In this document: piece after piece, positions 44,718 through 56,658 of the stretch
Layout of the letters: each line of letters starts with the position of its first letter
Position numbering within the stretch: the first letter of the stretch is position 1
DNA from: Rehmannia glutinosa
Taxonomy: Eukaryota > Streptophyta > Magnoliopsida > Lamiales > Orobanchaceae
Assembly: GCA_016081115.2 (NCBI GenBank)
Contig: JABTTQ020000665.1
Location: 1 to 64,000, forward strand
Direction of reading: 5' to 3'
Length of the DNA: 64,000 bases
The notes under the pieces: model-generated
What the model was told of the DNA's origin: nothing
The model's input: the letters and a program-made list of their open reading frames with translations, nothing else
Databases searched by the model: none
Position numbers and translations under genes: made by a program

Positions 44718-45068
44718 GTTGCCTCCTACAAAGCGGTAAGTTTTACGTCTTCAGCAGACTTCATCTTTCTAACATCACTGTCGTTGAACCGTATCAGTTG
44801 AAATCTGCGAGCCCTCGTAATCTGTACCATCCATCAGACAAATGACATTGCACTATTCTCTCGGATTCAGTTCGGTATCGATTGGGAATTTGCCCTTTTG
44901 ATGTTGGTCTCCCACTACAGTTGCGATCTGGGCTACTTGTGTTTCTAGAGATTTTAATATTACATTTACGTTCGTGTTCAGCTGAGTGACCTGTTCCTCA
45001 ATCTTATCTATCTTTGCTTCATCTTTGTTTAGTCTTGCTCTAGTTTCTCCGATAAACGAGGATAACAT
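44718..45068 (-). pseudogene. gag C-terminus fused to the end of integrase (pol deletion scar), minus strand
   Basis: 45068-44853 encodes a coiled-coil-like gag tail (EAKIDKIEEQVTQLNTNVNV) that ends in the NPRE boundary. About 110 bases later the minus strand reads ACGTAAAACTTACCGC...TAGGAGGCAACC, the motif that follows integrase in this clade. Pol is missing exactly as in the plus-strand copy. Confidence 0.78.
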
Positions 45069-46134
45069 CTCTTCTATAGATGATTTCTTATCACTTGACT
45101 CCCCTCTGCTTTGATTACCCCATTAAATCGAAGGTGGCTACAAAATGTTTTTGTTATTACATATGAAAAGTTATCATGGTTTTTATGAGCCCCGGATGAT
45201 ACTAATTGGGTGTTTGATTATTTTAATAATTGTGATTGGCGTTTATTTGTTGTCCCACAAAGTTTGTTTATCCTCAACAACCACAGGATCTCTTGGAGTC
45301 ACTTGTCGCATCGCATCGGTTTCATGTTTAGCACGGATACATTGCTCGTAAGCATGGCGACTTTCTTATCATGAACCTTTGCCACACGTCGGACATTGGA
45401 TCTCTCGGATGGCCACTTTGGTAACTATTATTCGTCATCTCCTCTACTTGATTCTAGTGCCTCATCTCGGATATTTCCCTAGATGTAGCATCTATAAGTA
45501 GTTCTTGTGTTGCCATTTAAACCATTATAAAAATATTGAACCTATTGGTAGTTGGGATATCCATGTTGAGGACACTTCTTTAGAAATTCTCGAACTATCC
45601 ATGCCTCATATAATGGCTCAATCAAATTGCCTAAAGCGGGCGATTTTAGATTTGATTGCATCGTCTTAATAGGGGAAAATATTTGGCTAAAAACCACGAC
45701 TTAGTTGACCAAATCTGCGGTGGTGGTGTTAGAGAGCATAACCATCCTTTAGCCTTATCACGCAAAGAGAATGCGAAAAGGCGGCATCAAATGGTATCCT
45801 CGAAACACCATTCATCTTAACAAGATAGCGATTTCTAAAGAATTGCGCCGGATGCGCGTTTGGATCCTCAATGGCTCTTCCCCAAACCGATTATGTGAGA
45901 CCATGCGGATCAATGCAGGTTTTAGTTCAAAGTTGTTTGCATTGATCGGCAAACGGGCCACCCCATAAGTCCAACTAACCCGGCTAGCTAAGTAGTCTCT
46001 CTCGCCCTTCTTGGGCCTTTCCATAATCCGGTCTGTATATCCGCCTCGAGGTGGGCGCTTTTCATTGATCTTGCTATTCGGCATTTTGATTAGTCCCATT
46101 GGTCATTCTTGAGATCTTTTGCTTAGTTGTTTTT
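45069..46134 (-). pseudogene. gag N-terminal and central region, minus strand, interrupted by copia element
   Basis: Frame-broken gag. 45840-46080 aligns with plus-strand 31900-32130 (RLPINANNFELKPALIRMVS on the minus strand). 45540-45790 aligns with the capsid region at 27963-28190. The segment 45069-45530 is the gag linker with no clear zinc knuckle. Truncated at 46134 by the LTR of the second copia element. Confidence 0.75.
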
Positions 46135-47453
46135 GTTAGAAAAATATTTTTTCTTGATTTTGATGATTTTGTTTAAATGGATTTTTACACCAAAACAAAG
46201 TATTCCCAAATATTGTCCAAATACTCCAAATTGATTTAAATGATTTTTACAAATTTTTGAAGTATTTCTTGAATTTTATTTTTGACAAAAATTGGACAAC
46301 ACTTCTATTTTGAGGTCAACCGGTCGCCCTAGATGGAAACCCGTTCTGAAAGTTAAAAATCAAAATAGAAACAAAAAATAGTGGCCAAAATTTGACAAGC
46401 CAACTGATCGACCACGAGGTTGACGGTGGGATCGACCGTTCGACCTTAGGTCGACCGGTGCCTGAGTTTCATTGCATCTCACAATTTGCTCTCTATTTCA
46501 AGAAATTGGTTGCCCGGTGCGGCTAGGGAGGAGGTCGACCGCACGAGCCCTTGGTCGACCGGTCCAACCCTCCCTTGGACTGGTCCAACCCCTGAATTAA
46601 TTAGATCAAATCTCATATTAACTTTTCAAAGGTTCAAAGTTTAAACAAGTCAACTGGTCGACCTATGAATTTTGACAGCAACATTCTATCCGTTGTTGAG
46701 CTATTATCTGTCATGATCTACTTTACAATTGTTAACCATTTTTGTAGATCATTTGATCCTTCTTTTGTAGACAAAAGTGAAGATGGAGGAGTCTATGTTG
46801 GATATCCAATCTTCAAGACTCTCTTATAAATAGATGAAGGTTTTGAAGGATCAAACACAACAACACAAGCATTCAAACAACAAGAAAATTTTCAGCAAAC
46901 TTCTTATTCTTTCTTGACATAATTCTTGTTGTATTTTTAAGCCTAGTTTACACTTGCACATCTTGAGTATTAGGTTTCCTTCTTGATTAGACTTGCACTT
47001 TTGAGTTGTAATATTTTTCAAACAAAGTGTAATCTTGATTGTAACTTTCAATCATCCAAAACCAAGACATCCTTGTTAGTGTTCTTATGGTAAGAACACA
47101 CTTGGGTGATTTTAGTTGTTGAAGAGTGTGATACTCTTCATTGTTGTGAGAAGATTAAGTAATCTTCATAGGTGGTGGTGTAAGAAGAGTGAGGTGATGT
47201 TCAAGATAAAGGTTTGTAATTGTTTGGTATCAATAAAACTTTTTTTTCTTTTTTGAAATTCATTAGGACATACCTATGGTGGTAGAAGATTAGGACCCTA
47301 GGTGGGTTGAACTTTTATAAATCATCGTATGTTGTTTATATTTCCATACTTTCATTTTAGGCATCATTCTCATATTCGAAAAAGAGGACGAAAATCGGAA
47401 AATTGAGATAATCTATTCACCCCTCTAGATTATCGTAGCCACTTGGACTAACA
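46135..47453 (+). repeat. 5' LTR of the second copia element
   Basis: 1319 bp with perfect terminal TGTTAG...CTAACA inverted hexamers. A block at 46400-46670 repeats GGTCGACC/CGACCGGT motifs. TATAAATAG-like promoter string at 46826-46834. Confidence 0.88.
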
Positions 47454-47455
47454 AG

Positions 47456-47469
47456 TGGTATCGTGAGCC
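47456..47469 (+). other. Primer binding site (initiator tRNA-Met type, one-off)
   Basis: TGGTATCGTGAGCC, two bases after the LTR; a slightly altered form of the usual TGGTATCAGAGC. Confidence 0.75.
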
Positions 47470-47517
47470 AAACTCTTTGGCAATCTCGTTTAATCTTTGC
47501 GAGTAAAGAGGAGATCC

Positions 47518-49065
47518 ATGGCTACGAACAAAATCTACCTCACCACCGGCTCCTCCACCAACATGCCCCCACTCTTCGATGCAAACAGCTACGCCTTTTT
47601 GAAGGATCGAATGGAATACTTCCTACAAGGGTGCAGATTTGATATTTGGGATGCGGCCATCGAAGGAATTGTTCAACTAACAAAGAAAATGGATAATGGA
47701 ACCACGGTTCTCAAAAGCTTCAAGGAATTTGATGAAAATGATAAGAAGTCAAATATTTTGCATTGGTCTCTTATGACTACCGAATATAATAGAATTCGAG
47801 GATAAGGTCGGCTCATGAAGTTTGGGAGAAACTAGAAACAATTTATGAAGGTACTAAAAAGGTTAAACAAGCTAGAAAAATCATGCTTGTCAAACATTTT
47901 GAAAACTTCATAATGTTTGAGGGTGAAAACATTTCAAAAATGGTGGAAAGGCTTGACAAATAGTCAATCCTCTTGTGGCACTTGGGAAAGTCATCTCCGG
48001 AGAACACAAGGTTACTAAAGTTCTAAATTCTCTCTCACGGTTCTTGGTCCGAAAAGGTAACGGAGATTACGAAGCTCAAAATCTCGAAACTCTCAAATTT
48101 GATGAGCTCATTGGAAATCTTCTCATATATAAAGTATATCTCAAGGATAGGAAAATTCCAAACCATCCACCTCTCAATCGGGTATGCAATCTATTCCTAA
48201 AGGCTTAGCATCTTCTTCTAATAATATTTATGATGAGGAGGATGAGGAAACCATCGTCCTTGTTCAAAAATTTGCAAATAAAAATAAGGCAAGAAAGTCT
48301 AGAGACAACTTTTGCTTTAAATGCGGAAAACCGGGCACTTTATAGTCGATTGCCCAAAATTAGTGGAGAAGGAGAAAAAGAAGAAAAGTCTTTTCCAAAA
48401 AAGAAGGCTCTAAATGCGGAAGCCAAAACATGGGATGAGCTCCTTGCCACCTCCGACGAAGAAGAAGAAGTCGAGCATGGTCTTGTGGCCATAGGCGATG
48501 AAAATAACGAGTGCGCTCTAACTCTTCATCTTCTTCTTTAATTGATGAATTACAATGTGATTATGATGAGTTGCAAAATGAATTTAGTGATATGATTTGC
48601 AAGTACAAACTTTTGAAAAAGGAGTATAAAGAGCTTAAATTAGAAAATAATAAATTATTTATCTCTTATGAATCTTTTGATCATGTTCATGCTATTACTC
48701 TTGCTAAAATGCATACTCTTGATTCGAAAAACAAATGCTCACAAAAGAAATTAAAAATTTGAAAAAATGATGTGCAACGTTTTAATTTAAGTATGGATAA
48801 AGTCACAAAAATTCTTGGTGTACAAAAAAAGTGAGCATTCAAAATTAGGACTTGGTTACAAACCTTTTCAAACCACTTTTAAGAAAAATGACCAAGCCCC
48901 GACTTTCATTCGTGCTAGTAGTCCTAACATTATTACTTATTTTTATTGTGGTAACAATGAACATTATGAAAATAATTGTGAGTTGAAAAATAGATTTAGT
49001 CATTTTTGGAGACCCAAAGGTCTCAAGACTTACCCGATGGACCCCAAAATTATAGGTACCTAAAA
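47518..49065 (+). pseudogene. gag of the second copia element
   Basis: Starts MATNKIYLTTGSSTN, then PPLFDANSYAFLKDRMEYFL (the copia gag N-terminal domain). A first zinc knuckle follows at about 48308-48352 (DNFCFKCGK...DCP, split by a frameshift), then acidic TSDEEEEVEHG and a long helical, probably coiled-coil region at 48540-48760 (ELQNEFSDMICKYKLLKKEY). A second knuckle-like YFYCGNNEHYENNCE lies at about 48936-48980, its first Cys replaced by Tyr. A long gag with a coiled coil and two knuckles fits the Sirevirus lineage. Four or more frameshifts as written. Confidence 0.8.
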
Positions 49066-49099
49066 ATAATTCATTTGTAGGTGCTAGGAACTATAACAA

Positions 49100-50547
49100 T
49101 TTCGGGAAGATTCAAAATGGCTTGTGGACGGCGTGTGTTCACGCCATATGACTGGAAGGAGAGAACATTTTACCAACATCAAGCTCCAAGAAGAAGGGAT
49201 GCTCATGTTCGGGAATGGCAAAAGAAGAGTTCTTGGAAATGGAGAAATCGATAACTCTTCTTTCTCTCTAATCTTGTTTTATTAGTTGAAGGGTTTAAGT
49301 TCAATTTGATATGTGTTAGCCAACTTTGCGATTCTAATTATAATGTTATCTTTAAAAAAGAAAAATGTCGTATTCTCAAAAATGATAAAATTATTTGTGA
49401 AACAAGTAGAAAAGGCAATCTTTACAATGATTTGGTTAGTCAAAATGTTACTTGTCTTGTCGCCAACAATGATTTAACAAGTTTATGTGATAGACGACTT
49501 GGACATGTTGGATACAAAAATTTGCAAGAGATTTACAAAAACCAACATGTCAAAGGACTACCCAAATTAAATTTTGAAAACCTTGGCTTATGTGACACTT
49601 GTCAAAAGAACAAATTAGTTAGAAGTAGTTTTAAGCCCAAAAATGAAATTTCCACAACCAAGCCTCTATAATTACTTCATCTTGATTTGTATGGGGATAT
49701 TGGCACCGAAAGTTTAAGTGGAAAACATTACACACTTGTTATAGTTGATGATTTTTCTAGATATACTTGGACTATTTTTCTTGCCAATAAAAGTGATGCC
49801 TCTAATGAGTTTGCTAAGTTTATTATAGTTAATGAAAATGAAAAGGAAAATAATATTAAATCTATATGAAGTGATCGAGGTGGTGAATTTGATGGTGAAT
49901 TTAGAGTCTTATGTGAAACCAAAGGATATGCTCACAATTTCTCGGCTCCAAGAAAACAACAACAAAATGGAGTAGCCGAGAAAGGAAAACTCGGATACTT
50001 CAAGAAATGAGTCATCCATGCTCAATGAATTCTCACTTCCAAAATAATTCTGGGCGAAGCCGCCAACACCACGTTGCTATGTCATAAATCGGGTATATCT
50101 TCATCTAAGTAAAATAAAACTCTTATGAGCTTTGGAACGAAAGAACTTCAAATATAGTTATTTCAAAATATTTGGTTGCAAGTGTTTTATTTTTAATACC
50201 AATGATCAATTAGACAAACTTGATCCCAAAGCCGATGAAGGAATTTTTATGGGGTATTCGACTAAGAGTAAGGCATATCGGGTTTATAATAAAAGCGAGC
50301 AATGTGGTCGAGAAGTCGATCAAGTTAAATTCAATGAAGCCCCGGTGTTGAAAGAATACCCAATGATGAAAGTGATGAAAAAGATGATATTGAGCTATTG
50401 TTCCAAATGATGGTCAAAGTGATCAACCTTCCACATCAAATGATCAACCTTCAACTTCCAATATTCCACAAGAAGATAAAGGTGACAGCTCGGATCTTCC
50501 GTGGCATTAAAATTCAAGGAGGTCATCAAAAGATCTCACAATTGGGG
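49100..50547 (+). pseudogene. protease / integrase region of the second copia element
   Basis: Protease signature is damaged but readable near 49120-49155 (VDGVCSRHMTG for DSGCSRHMTG). GAG-pre-integrase at 49306-49671 ends CDTCQKNKLVRSSF. Integrase core follows at 49678-49990 (LDLYGDIGT, VIVDDFSRYTWTIF, then SDRGGEFDGEF after an in-frame TGA at 49867, then NGVAEK). The C-terminal part GCKCFIFNTNDQLDKLDPKA runs at 50170-50230. The element is cut at 50547 just before RT. Confidence 0.82.
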
Positions 50548-52110
50548 TGTTGGGAAATTATTTTGTAGATTTTGATGAATGCCATGTAAAACTTAGATTA
50601 GAATGTTGGCACCCCCCATTTTCATTGTAATAGATGATTTGGATGATTTGAGTCAAGTCTGCTAAGCTGGAAGTACAAGAAGTCAAGATCGAAGTGAAGA
50701 CTCATTTGTGGAACGGTGAGTATGGACAAGAAGGAAGACCAAGAACTTGGAGTGAAGATGTATCGGTGAGGAACAGGTTGTGTGAAGTGTCGTCTAAGTC
50801 ATCTCAAGAAGCCAAGTCACAAGTTGAAAGTGGCGGTTAGTCTTCAAATGATTGGAGCAAACTCAAGTCACTGGAGAAATAGGCAACAACCAAGAGAAGT
50901 CAATGAAAGAAACCCGTTGCACATAAGTCAAGAACATTACTTAAATAAGTAATACTTCCATCTTTGCCAGGTCTTAAAATGCTCGTCCCAAAAGAGTGCA
51001 AAAAGAATAAACCAATGGGAAGCTTTGTACCTCATGTCGAACACGAAAAAGTCGAACATTAATTTAATACGAGGAAAGGTCTACATCTCAAGATTGAACT
51101 CCAAGAAAAGACAAGCCAACGAACACAAGTGTCTTTTGAAAATCAACATATCTCTTCAACGGGCAGATTTTTGAAAGTTCACTATTAAAAGCTGAGGAAA
51201 TTCATTCAGAATAGGTTACCTTGATTACCTGAACCACGAACGAGCAAGCATTATTCAAACTGTAACCTGCAAAATATTCTCAAGATTTTCAAGCAAAATC
51301 CTAAAGCCTAAATCTCGAAATACATCAATCCAACACAAAGCTGTGAAGCAAAGATAACTTCGAACTGTTGAAGAGGAAACTTTTGAAGAATCAAAAGGGG
51401 TCTACTTTCCAAGGAGGATTGTAGGAAGGTTCAAGGTCGAACCAGTCTCAGGTTATTGGAGGGCTTCGTGATCAAATCCAAGAAGCTTGAGAAAGTGAGT
51501 TGAAGTAGCAAGTCAACTGCCCTATGAAGAAGCTAAGTCGGACGAGAAGCCAGTTGTGTGACCAAGGCATCTCTAAACTGAGTCCAAGGAGCAAGTCAGC
51601 TGTGTGATCAAGACTTGTCTCTAGACTGATAACCACTTTGTGAATCGATCATTACTTAGTGGATTCTTCCAGGAGTTGGAGAAGAGAGGATTAGAATAAT
51701 TACCCCATCTTCGAACCTCTATAAAAATCACTTGTGTCATTTACATTTCAGCACTTTTATTTTCGCATACTTACTTATATCTGCTAATAATTTCCTATCC
51801 AACTGATAATTAACTAAGTGCTAAAATCAAGTGTTAAAAAAAGTTTAAATCAAATTCAAGGGTGATAAGTCTTCCGCTGAAAAACTCAACACAGCCAAGT
51901 TAATGTTTAGACTAAACAGCTGAGTTATTCTATCAACAACTCTCTCGAGTGCATTTGAGTGGCTAACTCTATTTGATTAACTAACTTAGTTGTCCTCGAG
52001 GGCTTAGTTGTGTATTAACTCGTAATATTTTAAAAGGACTAAATCGAGAATTTGGTAAGGTTTATTCAAACCCCCACTCTAAACCTTACTCACACCCCTT
52101 GGGACCTACA
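50548..52110 (+). repeat. 5' LTR of Sirevirus copy B
   Basis: 1563 bp, TGTTGGGAAAT at the start and GGGACCTACA at the end. Promoter-like CTATAAAAATC at 51719-51729. Confidence 0.85.
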
Positions 52111-52112
52111 AG

Positions 52113-52130
52113 TGGTATCAGAGCGGTTGG
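52113..52130 (+). other. Primer binding site (initiator tRNA-Met)
   Basis: TGGTATCAGAGCGGTTGG, two bases after the LTR, the standard copia primer site. Confidence 0.92.
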
Positions 52131-52237
52131 TTCTTTGAGCCTTCTGCACTAGTTACTGAACTAGATCTCTATCTTTTCTAAAAGATTTTTAACACTTGTA
52201 TTTTCAAAATCATTCATTCTTAACAAATGTTATTATC

Positions 52238-54550
52238 ATGGAAACAAATCTGACATGCATTCCTATGTTCACTGTTGAGGAATTTGATGACTGGAAAATT
52301 TGTATGCAGGCTCATTTATCTGTTTTACATGATGAAATGTGGCTAGTGATAGAAGATGGGCCACTGCAAATACTTAAAGTGAACACAGCTGTAAGAATAG
52401 TAACTGTAGTAGCAGAAGCAGAAGAAAACATACCAGCCATGGTTGAAAAACCAAGGACTGAGTGGACCAATGATGACAGAAAGAGATACAACTTGGATAA
52501 TGTGGCCAAGGACATTCTCTACAAGACATTGGACAAAGCAATGTTCAATAAAGTCAAATATTGCAAATCTGCAAAAGAAATATGGGATAAATTAACTCTA
52601 ATTTGTGAAGGATCTGAGCAAATTAAAGAAAATAAGTTATCTGTTGTTGTACAGAAATTTGAAAATTTTAAAATGCTTGCGAGTGAAACCTTGGGAGCCG
52701 ATTCATGAAATCACAAATGAACTATCGGACTTAGGAAAGAATATACAAAAAAAAAAATGTGTATGAAGATTCTAAGAAGCCTCGGTGAATGGGAAATGAA
52801 GGTCATGGCCCTGAGACATTCAATGAACCTCACAACAACATCCAATCATGAACTATTCTCGGATCTCAAAGCTTATGAGTTTGAGTGAGAAGAAAAGATC
52901 AAGAGGAGATAGATGTACCTAAGACAAACCGAGCGATAGTCAAGGATGGAAAGAAAGTCAAGTCAAGAAAGCCATAGACCAGGAGGAGATTGCCCACGAT
53001 GGTTAAAAGATTCAACAAGTTCTTCAATAAGAACTACAAAAGAAACAAGGGTGAATCCTCCAGAGACATTGAGCTCCCTCCAAGTCAAGGAAGACAGGCC
53101 ACCCAAGAGAGCGAGCATCAAAGGGTTGAATATCAAAGAGCTAATAACCTTGAGGACGGAAAAGAGCCGATCAAAGAGCCGAGAACCCGTGTTGGAAATG
53201 CAGACAACCAAGACATTTTTCAATTGTCCGTTCCTATCCACCAGTCAATAAATATAGGATTGAAGAAGAAAGAAAAGTCTTCAGAGAAAGAAGACATGAA
53301 AAGAAGAAAGCCATTTACTTTCTTTGAGAAATCGGGCCGAGACAGCTAAGTCTAAAGAAGCAACAGACTCAAAGAGTAGTGAAGTTGACTACTCAAGTGA
53401 TTCGGAAGAAGAAGCAATGATTTGTCTAATGGCTAAAGAACAAGATCAACCAGACCAAGAAGTTGAGGTACACTCTAACTCATCTCATTCAGATTCTAGT
53501 GATAGTGATTGTGATACACACACTTCATCCATCTTTATGATTAATCAGGCAAAATGATGAAAGACTTTGAGCACATTAAATCCACACACACACTATTAAA
53601 TGAGGAAAACAACCAGCTCAAAAGCCAAAACTCACAGCTGAATAAGGAGCTGAGTACTCTAAGTCACATAGCTGATGAGAACAAAGAGCTGAAGGCTGAG
53701 AATGCTAAACTAATAGCAGAGATAGTTGCTATGGAAAAGAGGGAAAATGATCTCAAAAATGTGATTGCTTCATTTACAAAGGCATCTAAATCATTGGATG
53801 ACCTTATCATGAGCCAAAAAGAGTGTGGAGACAAGACATGCATAGGATTCAATTCCTTTGTGCACAGTCAAACTCCAAGAGTGACTTTGGAAAATGGATC
53901 TTCAAGCAATGAAGCATCTCAGAAGTCCAAAACACCAAATGTTGCACCCACATTCATTCCAAAGCACAATCACAAACAAACTAGCCTTGGATATAAAGGA
54001 AAAGGAAAATAGTCAGTTGAGTATCTTTGAGAGGACAAGTGAGAAGAAATCGTGAGTTCCTCAGCAAACTTCAAATTTAAAGTACTCTGTAAAAAATAAA
54101 CAGAGCTACCAAAAACCCCAGAAGTTTTATCAAAGAAACACATATGGTGGGAATAGTAGAAATTACCCGAGACAAGCTGATTGGAATAATGTGAAATATC
54201 AGCAAAGTCCAATGGAATACAAGCCTAGATGGCAAAGACCTAGACCTCAGCAAAGGTCATTCCAAAGGCAAAAAAACTATTATCGGCACACATATGCACC
54301 CAGGCACTACACTCAAAAATATCACAACTACCCAAAGAAGGCAATTGCTAAAACACACACACAGGCAAACAGACAAAAGAGACAGCTGTATGAACCTAAA
54401 GCCCCCAAGCGATTTGCCAAAGTGAATTATGATTATGGCATAGATAGATGGCAACCTCTTAGAGTCAAGTCATTTGGCTATAGGTTGGTTGGATCATCTT
54501 ACATCACTAACCCATCAGGACCCAGGCAAGCATGGGTACCTAAAAACTAA
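52238..54550 (+). pseudogene. gag of Sirevirus copy B
   Basis: Begins METNLTCIPMFTVEEFDDWK. The UBN2-type gag domain spans 52238-52900 (NLDNVAKDILYKTLDKAMFN). Then come KRFNKFFNKNYKRNKGESS at 53004-53060 and a CX2CX4H-type knuckle at 53187-53232 (CWKCRQPRHF then NCPF in another frame). An acidic stretch lies at 53380-53540 and a strong coiled coil at 53554-53800 (NEENNQLKSQNSQLNKELST). An R/Q/Y-rich basic tail occupies 54190-54370. About six frame changes as written. Gag forms the intracellular particle; the coiled coil may mediate host-protein contacts, as proposed for other Sireviruses. Confidence 0.85.
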
Positions 54551-54559
54551 TTTCCTTGA

Positions 54560-56658
54560 TTGCGAGTTGAGCAGTGAGTGTCAAGGAACCTGGTACATGG
54601 ATAGTGGTTGTTCCAGACATATGACGGGCAACAAGAAAAATCTGTCAAGATTCAAGGAGGTTAGAGGCGCAAAAGTCATATTTGGAGGAAATGAAGCTCT
54701 AGGGGAAATAAGAGGCACTGGATCCATCAAGAAAAATGGATTGGAAATCGCAGATGTTGCTTATGTTGAGGGACTCAACTTTAACTTACTCAACATAAGT
54801 CAACTTTGTGATAAAGGCTACAATGTTCGATTCAATATGGGAGTGTGCGGATTAAAGATCTGAATCAAATGAAATAGTCTTTGCAAGGATCAAGACGAAT
54901 AATATATATGTGGTAGATTGGTCTATTGCCACACCAAACACCTGTCTGTTAGCAAAGAGCACAGCCGAATGAAGTTGGCTGTGGCACAAGAAGCTGAGTT
55001 ATCTGAACTTCAAGACAATCAACAAGCTTGCAAGGAGTCATCTTGTGGAAGGATTGCCAGACTCAGTGTACAAGAAGGAAAGTGTATGTGATGCACGCCA
55101 GATGGGAAAGCAGATTAAATCTTCATTCAAGGAGAAGCCTAGTCCTTCTTCAACAAGGATATTGCATCTGTTGCATATGGATTTGTTTGGTCCAGTTGAA
55201 CCAGCCAGCATAAGTGGAAAGAAATACACTTTAGTTGTGATAGATGATTATTCAAGATATACATGGACAATCTTCATGTGCAAAAAGAAGGAAACCTTGC
55301 AAAAGTTACCACAACTGATGAAAAAAGTTCAAAATGAAAAGAGCCAAACCATTATAAAGATAAGGTCTGATAGAGGAACTGAGTTTGTCAATGGGATAAT
55401 AACTCAGTACTGTGTTGAAAATTGTATTTCTCATGAGTTATCCGCAGCTAGAACTCCACAGCAAAATGGAGTAGCTGAAAAGGAGGAACAGAACTCTCAA
55501 GGAAGCTGCAAGAACCATGTTAGCTAAAGCTGGATTGACTAAGAGATTTTGGGCTGAAGCCATCAACACTACATGCTATACTCAGAATATATGCATGATT
55601 AATAGACAGCTGACAAAGACTCCCTATGAAATATGGACTGTGAGAAAGCCAAATGTTGCATATTTTAGAATCTTTGGATGTAAATGTTTCATCCACAACA
55701 ATGGCAAGGATAATCTAAAGGCTTTTGATGCTAAAGCTGATGAAGGTATCTTTTTGGGATACTCAACTGAGAGCAAAGCCTATAGAGTGTTGAACAAGAG
55801 GATTATGGTCACAGAAGAGTCTATTCATGTGGTTTTTGATGAACCTAATGTGAATACATTGAAGAGTTAGCTGATAAATTGAATCAGCCAACTATGCAGA
55901 AGAGTCCTTATGTTGAAGCTGAAGTAAGAGTAATCTGTCAAGATGAAGTTGAGATAGCTGAATCTCAAAGACAAATGGGAAAGTCTCGGTGAATGATGAT
56001 GAAAGAGTGCTCAAGATAACACACTGTGTGAGACAGTGAACCACCGATTTACTTCAACCTTATGTGAGATGGCTTAGAGACCACCCACCAGAGTTGGTCA
56101 TTGGAGATGTTAGAGATGGTGTAAGAACCAGATCCAGAGCTCAGCAAGAAGCAATGTTCACTTGTTTTATCTCCCAAATAGAGCCAAAAGATGTGTCCCA
56201 AGCATTGGATGACACACATTGGATTCAAACCATGCAAGAAGAGCTGAATCAGTTTGAAAGAAACAAAGTATGGGAATTGGTGCAGAGACCAACCCATCAG
56301 AATGTTATTGGCACAAAATGGGTTTTCCGAAACAAGATGAATGAGGAAGGATATGTGGTAAGAAACAAAGCAAGATTGGTACCCAAAGGGTATTGCCAAG
56401 AAGAGGGTATATATTTTGATGAAACCTTTGCACCTGTTTCAAGATTAGAAGCAATAAGGATGTTTCTTGCCTATGCTGCTCACAAGAACTTCACTGTATA
56501 TCAAATGGATGTGAAAAGTGCATTCTTAAATGGGCTGTTAGAGGAAGAAGTCTACGTTGAACAACCTCCAGGTTTTGAGCAGAAGACTCTTTGGGACAAG
56601 GTGTACAAGCTCAAGAAAGCATTATATGGACTGAAACAGGCACCAAGAGCATGGTATG
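54560..56658 (+). pseudogene. pol of Sirevirus copy B, 5' part (protease, integrase, RT N-terminus)
   Basis: Protease GTWYMDSGCSRHMTGNKKN at 54589-54645 with the active-site Asp-Ser-Gly intact. GAG-pre-integrase at 54780-55130. Integrase core at 55160-55500 (LHMDLFGPVEP, VVIDDYSRYTWTIFMCKKKE, IRSDRGTEFVNG, TPQQNGVAEK), with a frameshift right after the catalytic Glu region. Integrase C-terminal part at 55520-55870. RT from 56064 (WVFRNKMNEEGYVVRNKARL, VYQMDVKSAFLNG, ALYGLKQAPRAWY). It is interrupted at 56659 by a solo LTR and continues at 59229. Confidence 0.88.

Larger units (their letters stand above)
41314..46134 (-). mobile_element. Athila-like Ty3/gypsy retrotransposon without pol, minus strand (5' end displaced)
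   Basis: Read on the minus strand: gag from 46134, gag C-terminus 45068-44853, pol deletion scar 44880-44718, ATHILA-type ORF 44089-42819, 3' region, polypurine tract at about 41330-41314, then the LTR. Its 5' LTR is not adjacent because a copia element interrupts gag at 46135. Confidence 0.85.
46135..50547 (+). mobile_element. Second Ty1/copia element (Sirevirus-like), 5' part
   Basis: Complete 5' LTR, primer binding site, gag, protease, GAG-pre-integrase, integrase core and linker, then interrupted at 50548 by the LTR of Sirevirus B. The RT, RNase H and 3' LTR would lie beyond 64000. Different subfamily from copies A/B, judged by LTR and gag sequence. Confidence 0.88.

Noticed and set aside
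52312..52515. Minus-strand ORF opposite Sirevirus gag
   Set aside because: Shadow of the gag frame; no domain.
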